Of a DNA stretch of 64,000 bases, positions 9,030 to 17,350 are shown one piece after another (position 1 is the first letter of the stretch; each line of letters opens with the position of its first letter). Source of the stretch: Micromonospora noduli (lineage in GTDB: Bacteria; Actinomycetota; Actinomycetes; Mycobacteriales; Micromonosporaceae). The stretch is from the NCBI RefSeq assembly GCF_003264365.1, contig NZ_PYAK01000026.1, positions 1 through 64,000 of the forward strand, read 5' to 3'. A program made the translations under genes and the position numbers. Under the pieces are notes generated by a model, which saw only the letters and a list, made by a program, of their open reading frames with translations, was not told the origin of the DNA and ran no database searches.

Positions 9030-9228
9030 ACAGGCTCGACCCCGCCCACCAGGCGGCCGTGGTGCCGGGCAACAACGGCATCCCTTACTCAGACAGACCA
9101 GTAGCTTCGCGAGTCGACATTAATCCCACCCGAGCGGTCCACCGCCACCGCCCGGCTCGTTCAGATCAAGCCCCTGCTCGCACCTGTCCAATAACTCAGA
9201 GATGAGCAACCCCAATTTCTGGCAGGCA

Positions 9229-9615
9229 TTAATATGCGCAGTTTGGCGCGTCTTTAATGTCCATGGCGTAGACCGTTTCCCCAGTTACCCGGTAATACTG
9301 GTTGGGAAACAGGCAGAAGGTCCGTGAGCCGCCGCCGTCAATAGCCGCGTAGAGCAGCACGCCATCGTCATTACGACTGTTGTAAACGTAGTTGGGGTCA
9401 TAGGCCGACGAACTGAGCCGCTGATAGTACGTGTCCACGTAGCGTGCGTCTGGGTCGTGGCCAACCCATGACTCGTGGTACTGGTAGTAGCAGATGCCTG
9501 GATAGGCGCAGCCGTAGGCGGTAGTAGCCTGCGCTGGCGTCACCATGAACATGCCAGATAGAGCCACCAGCGCCGAAACAATTCCTGCGCGTTTGGCAGA
9601 CAATCTAAATCTCAA
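9229..9615 (-). CDS. Small secreted protein of unknown function
   Basis: Not recognised. The 128-residue product has a clear Sec signal peptide: basic start, hydrophobic stretch (about 11-24) and a cleavage-like TPAQA near residue 30. The mature part of about 100 residues is rich in Tyr, Asp and Ser, has four cysteines and no obvious catalytic motif. TTG at 9615 is chosen because AAGGAG lies ten bases upstream and it places the signal peptide at the N-terminus; further upstream the frame is not protein-like. Codon use and base composition are clearly less GC-rich than neighbours, which suggests recent acquisition. Probably exported to the medium. Confidence 0.6.
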   Translation of the reverse strand: MRFRLSAKRAGIVSALVALSGMFMVTPAQATTAYGCAYPGICYYQYHESWVGHDPDARYVDTYYQRLSSSAYDPNYVYNSRNDDGVLLYAAIDGGGSRTFCLFPNQYYRVTGETVYAMDIKDAPNCAY

Positions 9616-10004
9616 CCGAAACACACTCCTTGCTACCTCAAAGGAACAGTGGCTGTTGCCTTGATCGAGGCTAACAAAAGGTCCGGTTGTCCCGCAACAT
9701 TTGATCCTGCGCAGACATTCCCCACCAATGACGCACAAATCCACTTCAGCTAAGACGGCATCAAGCATTGTCGGGGGCGGATCCTGTCGGGCATGGTTAA
9801 TCGGCGTCCGCCAGTCCGCGGTCAGTGGAAACCGGATCGTTGTTGGCGCACCGATCCCGACCCGGGAGGATCGGCTGGCCACACCGAGCAGGAACTACCG
9901 CTACAGCACGAAAGGTTCGGGAAAGCAGCGAGGCAGTGTGGTTCTCACCCACGGCACGAGGCCCCTTCCCAAGGAGGGCGGGGGCCTCGGTCGTAGGAGA
10001 CTGG
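9616..10004. other. Gene-free stretch of lower GC
   Basis: About 390 bases without a supportable gene. It holds the upstream region of the small secreted protein gene and, at its right end, the terminator of the protease gene. Short open frames here lack a ribosome site and protein-like composition. Confidence 0.6.
9957..9989 (-). terminator. Terminator of the S8 protease gene
   Basis: CGAGGCCCC (9957-9965) pairs with GGGGCCTCG (9981-9989), with a partly paired loop. It lies 15 bases past the stop of the leftward protease gene. Confidence 0.7.
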
Positions 10005-11561
10005 TCAGACGGTCAGGGTCCAGGTGTTGATGTAGCCGGTGTCGGCCGAGTAGGTGTCCCGCACCTGGAGCCGCCAGATGCCGTCGGCGGCCTCACCGGA
10101 AACGTTGGCCGTGTACGTGGCGTTCACGTTGTCGGCGCTGTCCGAGGTGCTGCTGTTCTTCAGCCGGTACGAGCTGCCGTCCGGGGCGAGCAGGTCGATG
10201 ACCAGGTCACCGCGGTAGGTGTGCACGATGTTCACCGCCACGGTGGAGGCCGAGGAGGCGTTGCGACCGCAGCCGGAGATGGTGATCGAGCTGGTCACCG
10301 CCGAGCCGGCGTCCGGGATCGACACGTCGGTGCCGTTGGTGCCGGTGCAGCCGGTGGGCGGCGGCGGGGTGCTGCCGGTGCCCACGTAGAGCAACAGGTT
10401 CGGCGAGCCCGAGCCGGGGTTGCTCACCACGTTGGGGGTGGCGTTGGCCACCAGTTGGTTGCGGACCTGAGCCGGGGTCCAGCTCGGGTTGGCGCTGGCC
10501 ACCAGGGCCGCCGCTCCGACCACGTGCGGGGTGGCCATCGAGGTGCCGCTGATGGTGTTGGTAGCGGTGTTGCTGTTGTACCAGGCCGAGGTGATCGACG
10601 AGCCGGGCGCGAAGATGTCCAGGCAGGTGCCGACGTTGGAGAACGACGACCGGGCGTCCGTGTTGGTCGTCGAGCCCACCGTGATGGCTTCCGTGGTACG
10701 CGCCGGCGAGGTGTTGCAGGCGTTCGCGCCGTTGTCGTTGCCGGCCGCCAGGCCGTACGTGACACCCGAGGCGATCGAGTTGCGGACGGCGTTGTCCAGT
10801 GAGCTGTTCGCGCCGCCGCCGAGGCTCATGTTCGCCACCGCCGGCTTGATCGCGTTCGCGGTGACCCAGTCGACGCCGCCGATCACACCCGCGTTGGTGC
10901 CACTGCCGGAGCAGTTCAGCACCCGTACGCCGACGAGTTGGACGCCCTTGGCCACCCCGTACGCGGACCCGCCGACTGTGCCGGCCACGTGCGTGCCGTG
11001 CCCGTTGCAGTCGTCGGCCGACCCGCCGTCCACCGCGTCGTAGCCGGACGTGGCCCGGCCGCCGAAGTCGTTGTGGGAGAACCGGATGCCGGTGTCGATG
11101 ATGTAGGCGTGCACGTTGCTCGCCGTGTTCGGGTAGGTGTAGGAGCTGTCCAACGGTCGGTTGCGCTGGTCGATCCGGTCGAGGCCCCAGGAGGGCGGGT
11201 TGGCCTGCGTGCCGGAGATCGAGACGGTGTGGTTCTGCTCGACGTACGCCACCGCCGGGTCGGCCGCGATCCGCGCCGCCGCGCTCGCGTTCACAGTGAC
11301 CTCGAAGCCGCGCAGCGCCGCACCGTAGGTGCGGGCCACCGTGCCGCCGTGGCGGCCGGAGAGCCGCTTCGCGGTGTCGCCGACCCGGTCCCGGGCCACG
11401 GCGCTGTCCTTGAGTACGACGATGTAGCTGTCCGGCACGGCGGTGGCTCCGCCGGCGGCCCGAACCACACCCACGGGTTCCGCGGCCAGGGCTGGGGTAC
11501 CGACGGCGAGCGCGGTCGCCGCGGCCACCCCGATCAGTACGGACCTTCGTGGAAGACCCAT
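10005..11561 (-). CDS. Secreted subtilisin-family serine protease with P-domain
   Basis: Extracellular S8 protease of 518 residues. A signal peptide (1-27, ending ALAA) and an I9-type inhibitor propeptide (about 42-115) precede the catalytic domain with Asp156 (IIDTG), His188 (GHGTHVAG), oxyanion Asn275 and Ser341 (GTSMATPH). After a Pro-rich hinge near 400, a C-terminal P/Homo-B domain (about 410-518) resembles the proprotein-convertase domain that stabilises the fold. This resembles streptomycete and Micromonospora S8 proteases. ATG at 11561 has GGAGG upstream. It has its own terminator and is transcribed alone. Likely extracellular protein degradation. Confidence 0.94.
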   Translation of the reverse strand: MGLPRRSVLIGVAAATALAVGTPALAAEPVGVVRAAGGATAVPDSYIVVLKDSAVARDRVGDTAKRLSGRHGGTVARTYGAALRGFEVTVNASAAARIAADPAVAYVEQNHTVSISGTQANPPSWGLDRIDQRNRPLDSSYTYPNTASNVHAYIIDTGIRFSHNDFGGRATSGYDAVDGGSADDCNGHGTHVAGTVGGSAYGVAKGVQLVGVRVLNCSGSGTNAGVIGGVDWVTANAIKPAVANMSLGGGANSSLDNAVRNSIASGVTYGLAAGNDNGANACNTSPARTTEAITVGSTTNTDARSSFSNVGTCLDIFAPGSSITSAWYNSNTATNTISGTSMATPHVVGAAALVASANPSWTPAQVRNQLVANATPNVVSNPGSGSPNLLLYVGTGSTPPPPTGCTGTNGTDVSIPDAGSAVTSSITISGCGRNASSASTVAVNIVHTYRGDLVIDLLAPDGSSYRLKNSSTSDSADNVNATYTANVSGEAADGIWRLQVRDTYSADTGYINTWTLTV

Positions 11562-11778
11562 TTCCTACCTCCCTCTGACCGGCAGTGGAACGTGACCACC
11601 GGTCCCAACATCAATCGACACTCGCCGATCTAGCTGAGGGTAAGTCAGGCGTCGGGCAGTTGAACATGTCGAAACGGCCATACCTTCGAGTGATGACCCC
11701 CCTACGGGCCCGGCGTCCGGGGCGAACGGGGGACACGCCCGGATTCGCCTCGCCAGGATTCGGGAAAGACTCTCGAAC

Positions 11779-12378
11779 ATGGAGAGTCAGCTCACCATCC
11801 TGCTCCCGGTCGCCGCCGTCTGGCTGGCCGCCGGCGTCGTTGCCGACGGCCTTCCCCGGCTGCGCAACACCCGCATGCTGCGTCGGCGTACCGGATGGTT
11901 GCTGGTGCTGGCCCTCACCGGCGTGGCGCTCACCGCGGCCGTACTCGGCGGCGGGCTGCTCAGCGCCGGCACCGCGCCGGTCGACCGGGCCGCCGCCGGG
12001 CTCACAGTGGCCGCCGGCCCGGCGCTCGTGGCGACGGTCTGGTCGGTACGACGGATCCGCCGGCTTTGGGCCGGTGCGGGCGCGTTCGCCAGTGCCCCCG
12101 CCACCCCCGCGCCGCACGGGCTGCGCGCCGCCGCGGCCCACCCGCTCGTCGGGCTGCCACTCCAGGTCACCGCCCTGGCCACGGTGCCGGCGTTGATCGC
12201 CGCCGCCGGCGCCGACCTCGGAGCCGACCCCGGCGTCACCGGGCCGGCGATCACCGTGGGCGCGCTCGCGGTGATCGCCATCGGGGTCCGGCACGCGCTA
12301 CGCCACAACCGCTTCGCGGAGCGGGCCCAGCCCACCGTCGCAGGATCAGCGCGGGCGGCCGGCGCTCTGCACGTATAG
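11779..12378 (+). CDS. Hypothetical membrane protein
   Basis: Not recognised as a named family. The 199 residues contain about five hydrophobic segments (roughly 5-23, 40-63, 71-88, 128-147 and 155-170) joined by short Arg-rich loops, so it is an integral membrane protein. The reverse-strand frame over the same bases looks like a shadow because its composition is Arg/Gly-rich without structure. ATG at 11779 lacks a strong ribosome site. Its 3' end overlaps the convergent gene ending at 12346 by 33 bases. Confidence 0.65.
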   Translation: MESQLTILLPVAAVWLAAGVVADGLPRLRNTRMLRRRTGWLLVLALTGVALTAAVLGGGLLSAGTAPVDRAAAGLTVAAGPALVATVWSVRRIRRLWAGAGAFASAPATPAPHGLRAAAAHPLVGLPLQVTALATVPALIAAAGADLGADPGVTGPAITVGALAVIAIGVRHALRHNRFAERAQPTVAGSARAAGALHV

Positions 12379-12744
12379 CAGCTCCAGGATCGACCTGGTC
12401 GCCTCGAACCAGCGGTCCAGCCAGTCCTGCGAGGGCACTGTGCCCTTCGGCGGCAACTCCATCAGCAGACCACGCAGCAACGGGTGGTCAGCCAGGGACT
12501 GGGGCGGCTCCATCGGCCAGCCCGTCGGCGGGAACGACGGCTCGATCAGCGGGTTCGGGTCCAGTGAGGGCAGCGAGAGCGGAGGATCCGTCGTCTCGGA
12601 AGCACCCTCCCGCCCGCTCAACTCCTGGTCGGTCGAGACCACCTCGGTCAGAACCGTGTCCCGACGAGCGCCGCGGTACTTGCCACCGAACCGCTCCGGC
12701 TTGGCCGGACCGGTGGTGAGGTTGTCTGAACCGATCGTCGTCAT
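12346..12744 (-). CDS. Conserved-looking hypothetical protein
   Basis: A 132-residue soluble protein of unknown function, acidic and Pro-rich in the middle, with a helical C-terminal part (about 100-125, with WLDRWFEATRSILELL). No membrane segment or known motif was seen. The composition, with Asp/Glu and Leu periodicity, supports coding here rather than on the other strand. It converges on the membrane protein gene and overlaps it by 33 bases. Confidence 0.6.
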   Translation of the reverse strand: MTTIGSDNLTTGPAKPERFGGKYRGARRDTVLTEVVSTDQELSGREGASETTDPPLSLPSLDPNPLIEPSFPPTGWPMEPPQSLADHPLLRGLLMELPPKGTVPSQDWLDRWFEATRSILELLYVQSAGRPR

Positions 12745-12909
12745 CCGTCTCGCCTACTCGCTCGGTTGCGGGTCGGTGCGGCGGGTCGTCGACCAGCGCC
12801 GTACCGACCGGTTCAACGAGACGGGGACGCTCTGGCGACGGGAATCCCGACGGAACCTCGCCGCCCCGCCGCGGCGGGGCCGTCAGCCGCGCCTACCGCG
12901 GACACGACA

Positions 12910-12941
12910 GAGTCCCCGTCCGGCGAACCGGACGGGGACTC
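12910..12941 (-). terminator. Perfect hairpin downstream of the DUF397 gene
   Basis: A 14-bp perfect stem (12910-12923 with 12928-12941) closed by a CGAA tetraloop. It sits 15 bases past the DUF397 stop on that strand, so it probably ends the XRE-DUF397 transcript. Confidence 0.8.
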
Positions 12942-12955
12942 CATTGACCAGTCGG

Positions 12956-13183
12956 TCAGACCGCGCCGAACACACCACCCCGGGTGCCGGCAACGAAGGA
13001 GTGCCAGTCACCGGGTGCGAAGACCAGGGCGGGGCCCGCCTTGTCCTTCGAGTCCCGCACTCCGACCGCCCCCGTCACGTACGCCACCTCCACGCAGTTG
13101 TCACAGTTCGGCCCGCTCTTCGAGCTCTTGAACCATGCTGCCTGCGTCAGGTCCACGGGGAACCCTTTGGTCGCCATTTCCAC
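12956..13183 (-). CDS. DUF397 domain protein
   Basis: Small actinobacterial protein of 75 residues, almost all DUF397: the W-FKSSKSG start, the NCVEVA centre and the VRDSKD...PALVFAPGDWHSFV end are typical. Such proteins are nearly always encoded beside an XRE/DUF5753 regulator and are thought to act with it, in some cases as an antagonist. GTG at 13183 has GAGGAG upstream; ATG at 13177 is the alternative. It overlaps the regulator gene by 37 bases, so expression is coupled. Confidence 0.9.
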   Translation of the reverse strand: MEMATKGFPVDLTQAAWFKSSKSGPNCDNCVEVAYVTGAVGVRDSKDKAGPALVFAPGDWHSFVAGTRGGVFGAV

Positions 13184-14028
13184 AACGGCTCCTCTGCCAG
13201 TTTTGCGATGTGTGCGACGGACTCCTCCGGACGTATGGCCGCAGCGCGGATGTGATCGAAGATGAAGCTGTACTTCTGTAGTTCGTCGCTCTTCTCGAGG
13301 AAGAGCCCACCCGTGGCGTTCTCCGCGTACACAACATCCGGATCACCGGGCTCAGGGAAGCTGAGGATCGTGAACGTGCCGTCCATGCCGGCATGCGCAC
13401 CCACCTCGAAGGGCAGGATCTGCAGCGTCACGTTCGGCAACTCGGCCACCTCAACCAACCGCTTGAGTTGACCGCGCATCACCTCGTCCCCGCCCACCGG
13501 CCGACTTACCACCGCCTCATCGAGCACCACCCACAGATCGACCGGATCGTCCTGGGTCAATAACGACTGACGGCCCAAACGGACACGCACTCTTTGATGC
13601 ACCTGATCGGCGGTGAAGTCCGGCCGAGCGGCACGGATCATGGCCCCGGCGTACTCCTCGGTCTCCAGAAGACCCGGAACGACCTGCTGTTCGTACGCCC
13701 GGATCGAACTGGCCGCCGCCTCCAGCCCGACGTACGCGCCGACGAGCACCGTGCTGTAGGGGTGCCACCAGCCCTTCTGGCGGGCCTCCCGGGCGATCTG
13801 CACGAGCTCGTCGCTCTCGGCGCCGACCACCCCGTAGATCCGCAGCATGTCCCGCACGTCGCGTGGTGTGGCAGTGGTGTGCCCGGTCTCGATCCGGGAG
13901 ACCTTCGACGCCGAGCACTCCAACTGTTCGGCGACCACCTCGATGGTGATCCCGGCGGACTCCCGCTGGCGGCGCAGCTCGGCTCCGAGCCGCCGCCGTC
14001 TGATGGTGGGACTGCGCCGCTCACTCAT
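13147..14028 (-). CDS. XRE-family regulator with DUF5753 domain
   Basis: DNA-binding regulator of 293 residues. Residues 10-70 form a helix-turn-helix of the Xre type (LGAELRRQRESAGIT..., with SASKVSRIETG as recognition helix). Residues 100-285 match the ligand- or partner-binding DUF5753 domain. It forms a regulator/partner pair with the overlapping DUF397 gene, a very common actinobacterial arrangement linked to development and antibiotic control. ATG at 14028 starts the gene; upstream lies a 469-base gap with a possible operator. Confidence 0.92.
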   Translation of the reverse strand: MSERRSPTIRRRRLGAELRRQRESAGITIEVVAEQLECSASKVSRIETGHTTATPRDVRDMLRIYGVVGAESDELVQIAREARQKGWWHPYSTVLVGAYVGLEAAASSIRAYEQQVVPGLLETEEYAGAMIRAARPDFTADQVHQRVRVRLGRQSLLTQDDPVDLWVVLDEAVVSRPVGGDEVMRGQLKRLVEVAELPNVTLQILPFEVGAHAGMDGTFTILSFPEPGDPDVVYAENATGGLFLEKSDELQKYSFIFDHIRAAAIRPEESVAHIAKLAEEPLWKWRPKGSPWT

Positions 14029-14497
14029 CGCGCAACCCGTGAGTCACTGGTCCCCGCCGCTGGCTGCTCGACCCCACTCGGGCTACCTCCGGTAACGCGC
14101 CACTGGGTGACACCCGCCGGGGGCGCGACCGTCGACCGGCGAGCGTTCGCGACGAAGGGGATGGTGCCGGTCCTCGGCCGGCCGCGACGGGCGAAACCGG
14201 CCCCCAGTCTGCCGCCCGGACGCGGATGGCTTCAATAGGCCTTTCGCGCGACACGCTCACGTATCGGCAAAAGTCGACGTGCAACTTGCATCAAGCACGT
14301 CCCTGATGCAGTCTGTCCGTATGGCACGGATCACTCAGCGTCTCCGTTCGGTCCCTCGGAGTGGTGACCCCACCGCTCTGCGGAAACCGGGCACGGCGCG
14401 GGCCCGGCCGACGACAACGCGACCTGCTCCGGGGTAAGGACCCCGCCGCTGCAAGCCGGCAAGCTGCGGCGGCGGGCGCGTTCCCGGAAGCAACCGG
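14029..14497. other. Divergent upstream region of the XRE gene
   Basis: About 470 bases without a supportable gene. It presumably holds the promoters of the leftward XRE gene and the rightward gene at 14498. It is less uniformly GC-rich around 14230-14320, where an inverted repeat is found. Open frames on both strands here are Arg/Pro-rich shadows. Confidence 0.55.
14287..14310. promoter_or_regulatory. Inverted repeat, possible regulator operator
   Basis: TGCATCA (14287-14293) and TGATGCA (14304-14310) form perfect 7-bp arms with 10 bases between, centres 17 bases apart, in the relatively AT-rich part of the gap. Spacing suits a dimeric regulator; binding by the adjacent XRE protein is a guess. 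Confidence 0.35.
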
Positions 14498-14938
14498 GTG
14501 GTGGTCGGGTGGCGGCACGTCACCAGCGAGGTACGGCCCGACCACCGCCATCCGCACCACCGGTTCACGAGGCACGACCCCGTCACCGGCCGAGACGTCC
14601 CCCGTTCAGGCACCGCCGGCGCAACCGCCGGCCGATCCTCCCCAGGAGCCCATGTGCTTCCCCGCACCGGTGACGTACTGCACGTGACACGCGCGGCGAG
14701 TGTCCAGTTCCTCAGGCCGATCAAGTTCCGGGTGATCCGGGTGCTCGACTGGCCGACCTATGACGGCTGGCTCTGGCTCGACGGCTACGAGTTGAACGCC
14801 GCGGGCGACGCGGTCACCCGACGGTCGATCTTCGTCCAGCGGGAAGGGCTGCAGCAACTGCAGGCCGCCCCCGAACCCCGCCCACACACCGTGCGGGCCC
14901 GCCGCCCGGTCGCGCGTACCCCGCTCCGGGTGGGCTGA
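14498..14938 (+). CDS. Hypothetical protein, start uncertain
   Basis: Not recognised. The C-terminal 85 residues (from about VTRAASVQFLRP) look genuinely coding: a beta-rich pattern with FRVIRVLDWPTYDGWLWLDGYELN, then a basic tail. The first 60 residues are His/Arg/Pro-rich and may not be translated; a start near GTG 14681 would give about 85 residues. No signal peptide or membrane helix was seen. The overlapping leftward frames lack such structure. Confidence 0.5.
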   Translation: MVVGWRHVTSEVRPDHRHPHHRFTRHDPVTGRDVPRSGTAGATAGRSSPGAHVLPRTGDVLHVTRAASVQFLRPIKFRVIRVLDWPTYDGWLWLDGYELNAAGDAVTRRSIFVQREGLQQLQAAPEPRPHTVRARRPVARTPLRVG

Positions 14939-15036
14939 CCGGCCCGAACCGCCGCCGGTGGGCGTGCCGTCGCCATAGAATCGGTACGCCCACCCCGGCA
15001 CCGTTCCACCCGCTCGTCCAGGACCCTGACCCTGGG

Positions 15037-15498
15037 ATGGTCATGGTCAATCAGCCCGCCCTGCGGCGGCACCACCGCTCCCGTATCGCCTATGCCTTCG
15101 GACTCCTCGCCCTCCTCGGGGCGATGGCGACACTCCTGGTCCTCGTCCGCGACCCGGCGATGTCGTCCACCCGGCTGACCGCACCGGTGCCCGCACCGGA
15201 GATCACCGTGCTCGACTCCGACCCGCCGACGGGCGACGGTCAGTCGGTCTACGAGGAACCCGGCTGGATCGACACCGACTCCCCGGCCGACCACGCTGGT
15301 GGCGCCGACCCGACCGGGCCGGTGTCCGGCCTTGGTGCCGGCGGCCAGTCCGACGGCCGTCAGGAACTCACCGAAGCCGCTCCGGCCGGGCACAGCGCCA
15401 CGGACATCCGCCGCTCCCTCTTCTGGTCCGGCATCTTCGGCCTCGCCATCTCGCTGGCCGGCATCGGCCTCGTCGGCACCCGCCGCCGGATGTGGTGA
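15037..15498 (+). CDS. Hypothetical membrane protein with two helices
   Basis: A 153-residue protein of unknown role. An N-terminal helix (about 20-37) and a C-terminal helix (about 130-147, followed by GTRRRMW) flank an acidic Pro/Gly-rich region of about 90 residues, most likely outside the cell. The charged ends fit a protein spanning the membrane twice. ATG at 15037 or 15043 could start it. It ends just before the convergent PASTA gene. Confidence 0.65.
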   Translation: MVMVNQPALRRHHRSRIAYAFGLLALLGAMATLLVLVRDPAMSSTRLTAPVPAPEITVLDSDPPTGDGQSVYEEPGWIDTDSPADHAGGADPTGPVSGLGAGGQSDGRQELTEAAPAGHSATDIRRSLFWSGIFGLAISLAGIGLVGTRRRMW

Positions 15499-15505
15499 CC
15501 AGCGG

Positions 15506-16381
15506 TCACGGTGTGCTCGTCACAGTGGGGCTCGGCGTGGTCGGGCTCGCCCCGGTCGGCGCCTCGGCCTGCGAGATGATCAACAACACCTCGTCGTCGG
15601 TCGACACCGACGTGCCCGCCTCCGGCTCGGTTCCCACCACCGTCCCCGGTGGCAGCTCCGACGGGCGGTACACCACCCGGTAGGCCAGGCCGAGCCGAGC
15701 CAACAGCCCCTCGGCGGTGGCCTGCGGCAGGCCGGCGAGCGGTGGCACCGGCAGCTCGTCCGGCGCGTCCGTCGTCGGCGAACTGCTCGGCGACTCGCTG
15801 GTGGGCGCCGCCGACGTGGGGGCTGCGCTGGTCGGCGGGGTGCTGGGGGCACTGGTCGGCGGAAGGGACGGGGTGGACCCCGGATCGTCCGGGTCGTCAT
15901 CCTGCTGGGAGCGCACCAACCAGAGCGCGCCCCCGAGCAGGGCGGCGAGCAACAGCGCCAGTACGCCCCAGAGGATCGGCAACCACCACCGCCGACCACC
16001 CTGCTCCTCGACGTACCACTCACCGCCGGCGTCATCCGGTCGGGGCGAGCGCACCTCGGCCCGACCGGACCACGCCGGCGGTATCGGCGCCGTGCGGTCG
16101 GCCGGCGGACCCGGCCGGGTGCCAGCGGACCGGTCGATCGGCATGGTCTGGTCGGGCGACTGGTCGGGACGAGCCGGAACAGTCCGGTCGATCGGTGCCG
16201 TCTCGTCGGCGGCGGCTGGCGTCGGCTGCGTCGGCTCCGGGCCGTCGACGGCGGGCCCGGTCGGGGCCGGGCGGTCGGCGGCGGGCCCGGTCGGGGCCGG
16301 CCGATCGGCGGCGGAGGGCAGGGGCCGGGTCCGGTCGTCGTCGTGCTCGCCGGCGGGCGGCTCCTGGCGGTCGTCGCTCAT
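15506..16381 (-). CDS. PASTA-domain membrane protein 1
   Basis: A 291-residue single-pass protein. The first 130 residues are cytoplasmic, Pro/Asp-rich, with imperfect repeats of the type DRPAPTGPA. A helix at about 137-158 is followed by a Ser/Thr/Pro stalk and one PASTA domain (about 215-275: LPVPPLAGLPQATAEGLL... to EPEAGTSV). PASTA domains bind peptidoglycan or muropeptides, usually on kinases or PBPs; here there is no enzymatic domain. The Thr-rich cytoplasmic part could be a kinase substrate, which is inference. A second PASTA gene lies upstream in the same direction. Confidence 0.8.
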   Translation of the reverse strand: MSDDRQEPPAGEHDDDRTRPLPSAADRPAPTGPAADRPAPTGPAVDGPEPTQPTPAAADETAPIDRTVPARPDQSPDQTMPIDRSAGTRPGPPADRTAPIPPAWSGRAEVRSPRPDDAGGEWYVEEQGGRRWWLPILWGVLALLLAALLGGALWLVRSQQDDDPDDPGSTPSLPPTSAPSTPPTSAAPTSAAPTSESPSSSPTTDAPDELPVPPLAGLPQATAEGLLARLGLAYRVVYRPSELPPGTVVGTEPEAGTSVSTDDEVLLIISQAEAPTGASPTTPSPTVTSTP

Positions 16382-16541
16382 CGCACGTCCCTTCCCGAAC
16401 CCGGACGGGCGTCATGGCCCTCGACCGCCAACCTAGTCGCCCACACCGCCATCAGTGGGGATCAGCGTGCCGAGCCGCGCCGGCTGCTGTCGAGGCAGAG
16501 CGGCGGGTACCCGCCGGGAGACCCGACCCGCCGGCCCGGAA

Positions 16542-17228
16542 TCAGGGCGTGGGTCTTGTGGTCGGCTGGTCGCCGGAATCCGCCCCACACCAGATGCTGA
16601 CCTGGTCGTTCCACCGGGCCGGGCCGTCCTCGGCGGGCTCCTGCCGGTTGACCTTCCCAGTGCGTCCGCTGACGTAGCGCGGGTAGAGGCCCTCGTCGAC
16701 CAACTCGTCGGCGGCATCGGCGCAACTCTTGCCGACCACGTCCGGCACCTCGGCGGCCGGCGCCGGCCCGGCGACCTGTAGCTGCACAGTCGTCCCCCGG
16801 GCGACCTCGGTGCCCACGTCCGGTGTGGTGCCCTCGACCGTACGGCCGACGCCGCCACCGAAGACCAGCCGCCAACCCAGCCGCTGCTTGCGCAGCGTCT
16901 CCCGGGCCTGCTCGAAGTCGGTGCCGATCACCGGCGGCACGGTCAGGCCGGCCCCCTTGGTCGAGGTGGCGGAGGTCTGGACCGCCGACGGTGCCGGTCG
17001 GCCGCTGCTCGGTCGGGGTGCGGTGCTCCGGCTGGTCGGCGTGCCAGCCGTGGTCGCGACGGCCAGTGGATCACCAGAGGGTGCGTCGTCCTCGCCGGCC
17101 AGCAACCAGCCGCCGGTCGCGCCCACCGCGGCGAGCAGCACCGCCGTCAACCCACCACCGAGCACGACGCTGGCCCGGCCCGCACCGCCACCGGCGGCAC
17201 CCTGCTGGCCCGTGTTCGTATCCGTCAT
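16542..17228 (-). CDS. PASTA-domain membrane protein 2
   Basis: A 228-residue protein with a short cytoplasmic start, one helix (about 20-44), a Ser/Thr/Pro stalk, and two PASTA domains: about 95-150 (VPPVIGTDFEQARETLRK...) and 155-215 (VPDVVGKSCADAADELVDEGL...). The second has paired cysteines. ATG at 17228 is favoured over GTG at 17237 because the GAGG upstream is better spaced. It lies 160 bases ahead of the other PASTA gene and may share a transcript with it. Possibly a peptidoglycan sensor or scaffold; no catalytic part. Confidence 0.8.
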   Translation of the reverse strand: MTDTNTGQQGAAGGGAGRASVVLGGGLTAVLLAAVGATGGWLLAGEDDAPSGDPLAVATTAGTPTSRSTAPRPSSGRPAPSAVQTSATSTKGAGLTVPPVIGTDFEQARETLRKQRLGWRLVFGGGVGRTVEGTTPDVGTEVARGTTVQLQVAGPAPAAEVPDVVGKSCADAADELVDEGLYPRYVSGRTGKVNRQEPAEDGPARWNDQVSIWCGADSGDQPTTRPTP

Positions 17229-17350
17229 AACGCCCACCGCCTCATCACCGGCGACCGTACCGCCCGCCGCCCAATCCGCCGCACCGGCGGTCCATACCGG
17301 CGGGTCGTTGCGACTCGCCGCGCCGACGACGGGACGTTACGCTGCCCGGC

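Noticed and set aside
14606..15393. Leftward frames opposite the genes at 14498 and 15037
   Set aside because: The + strand frames show folded or membrane patterns; the leftward ones are Arg/Gly-rich only.
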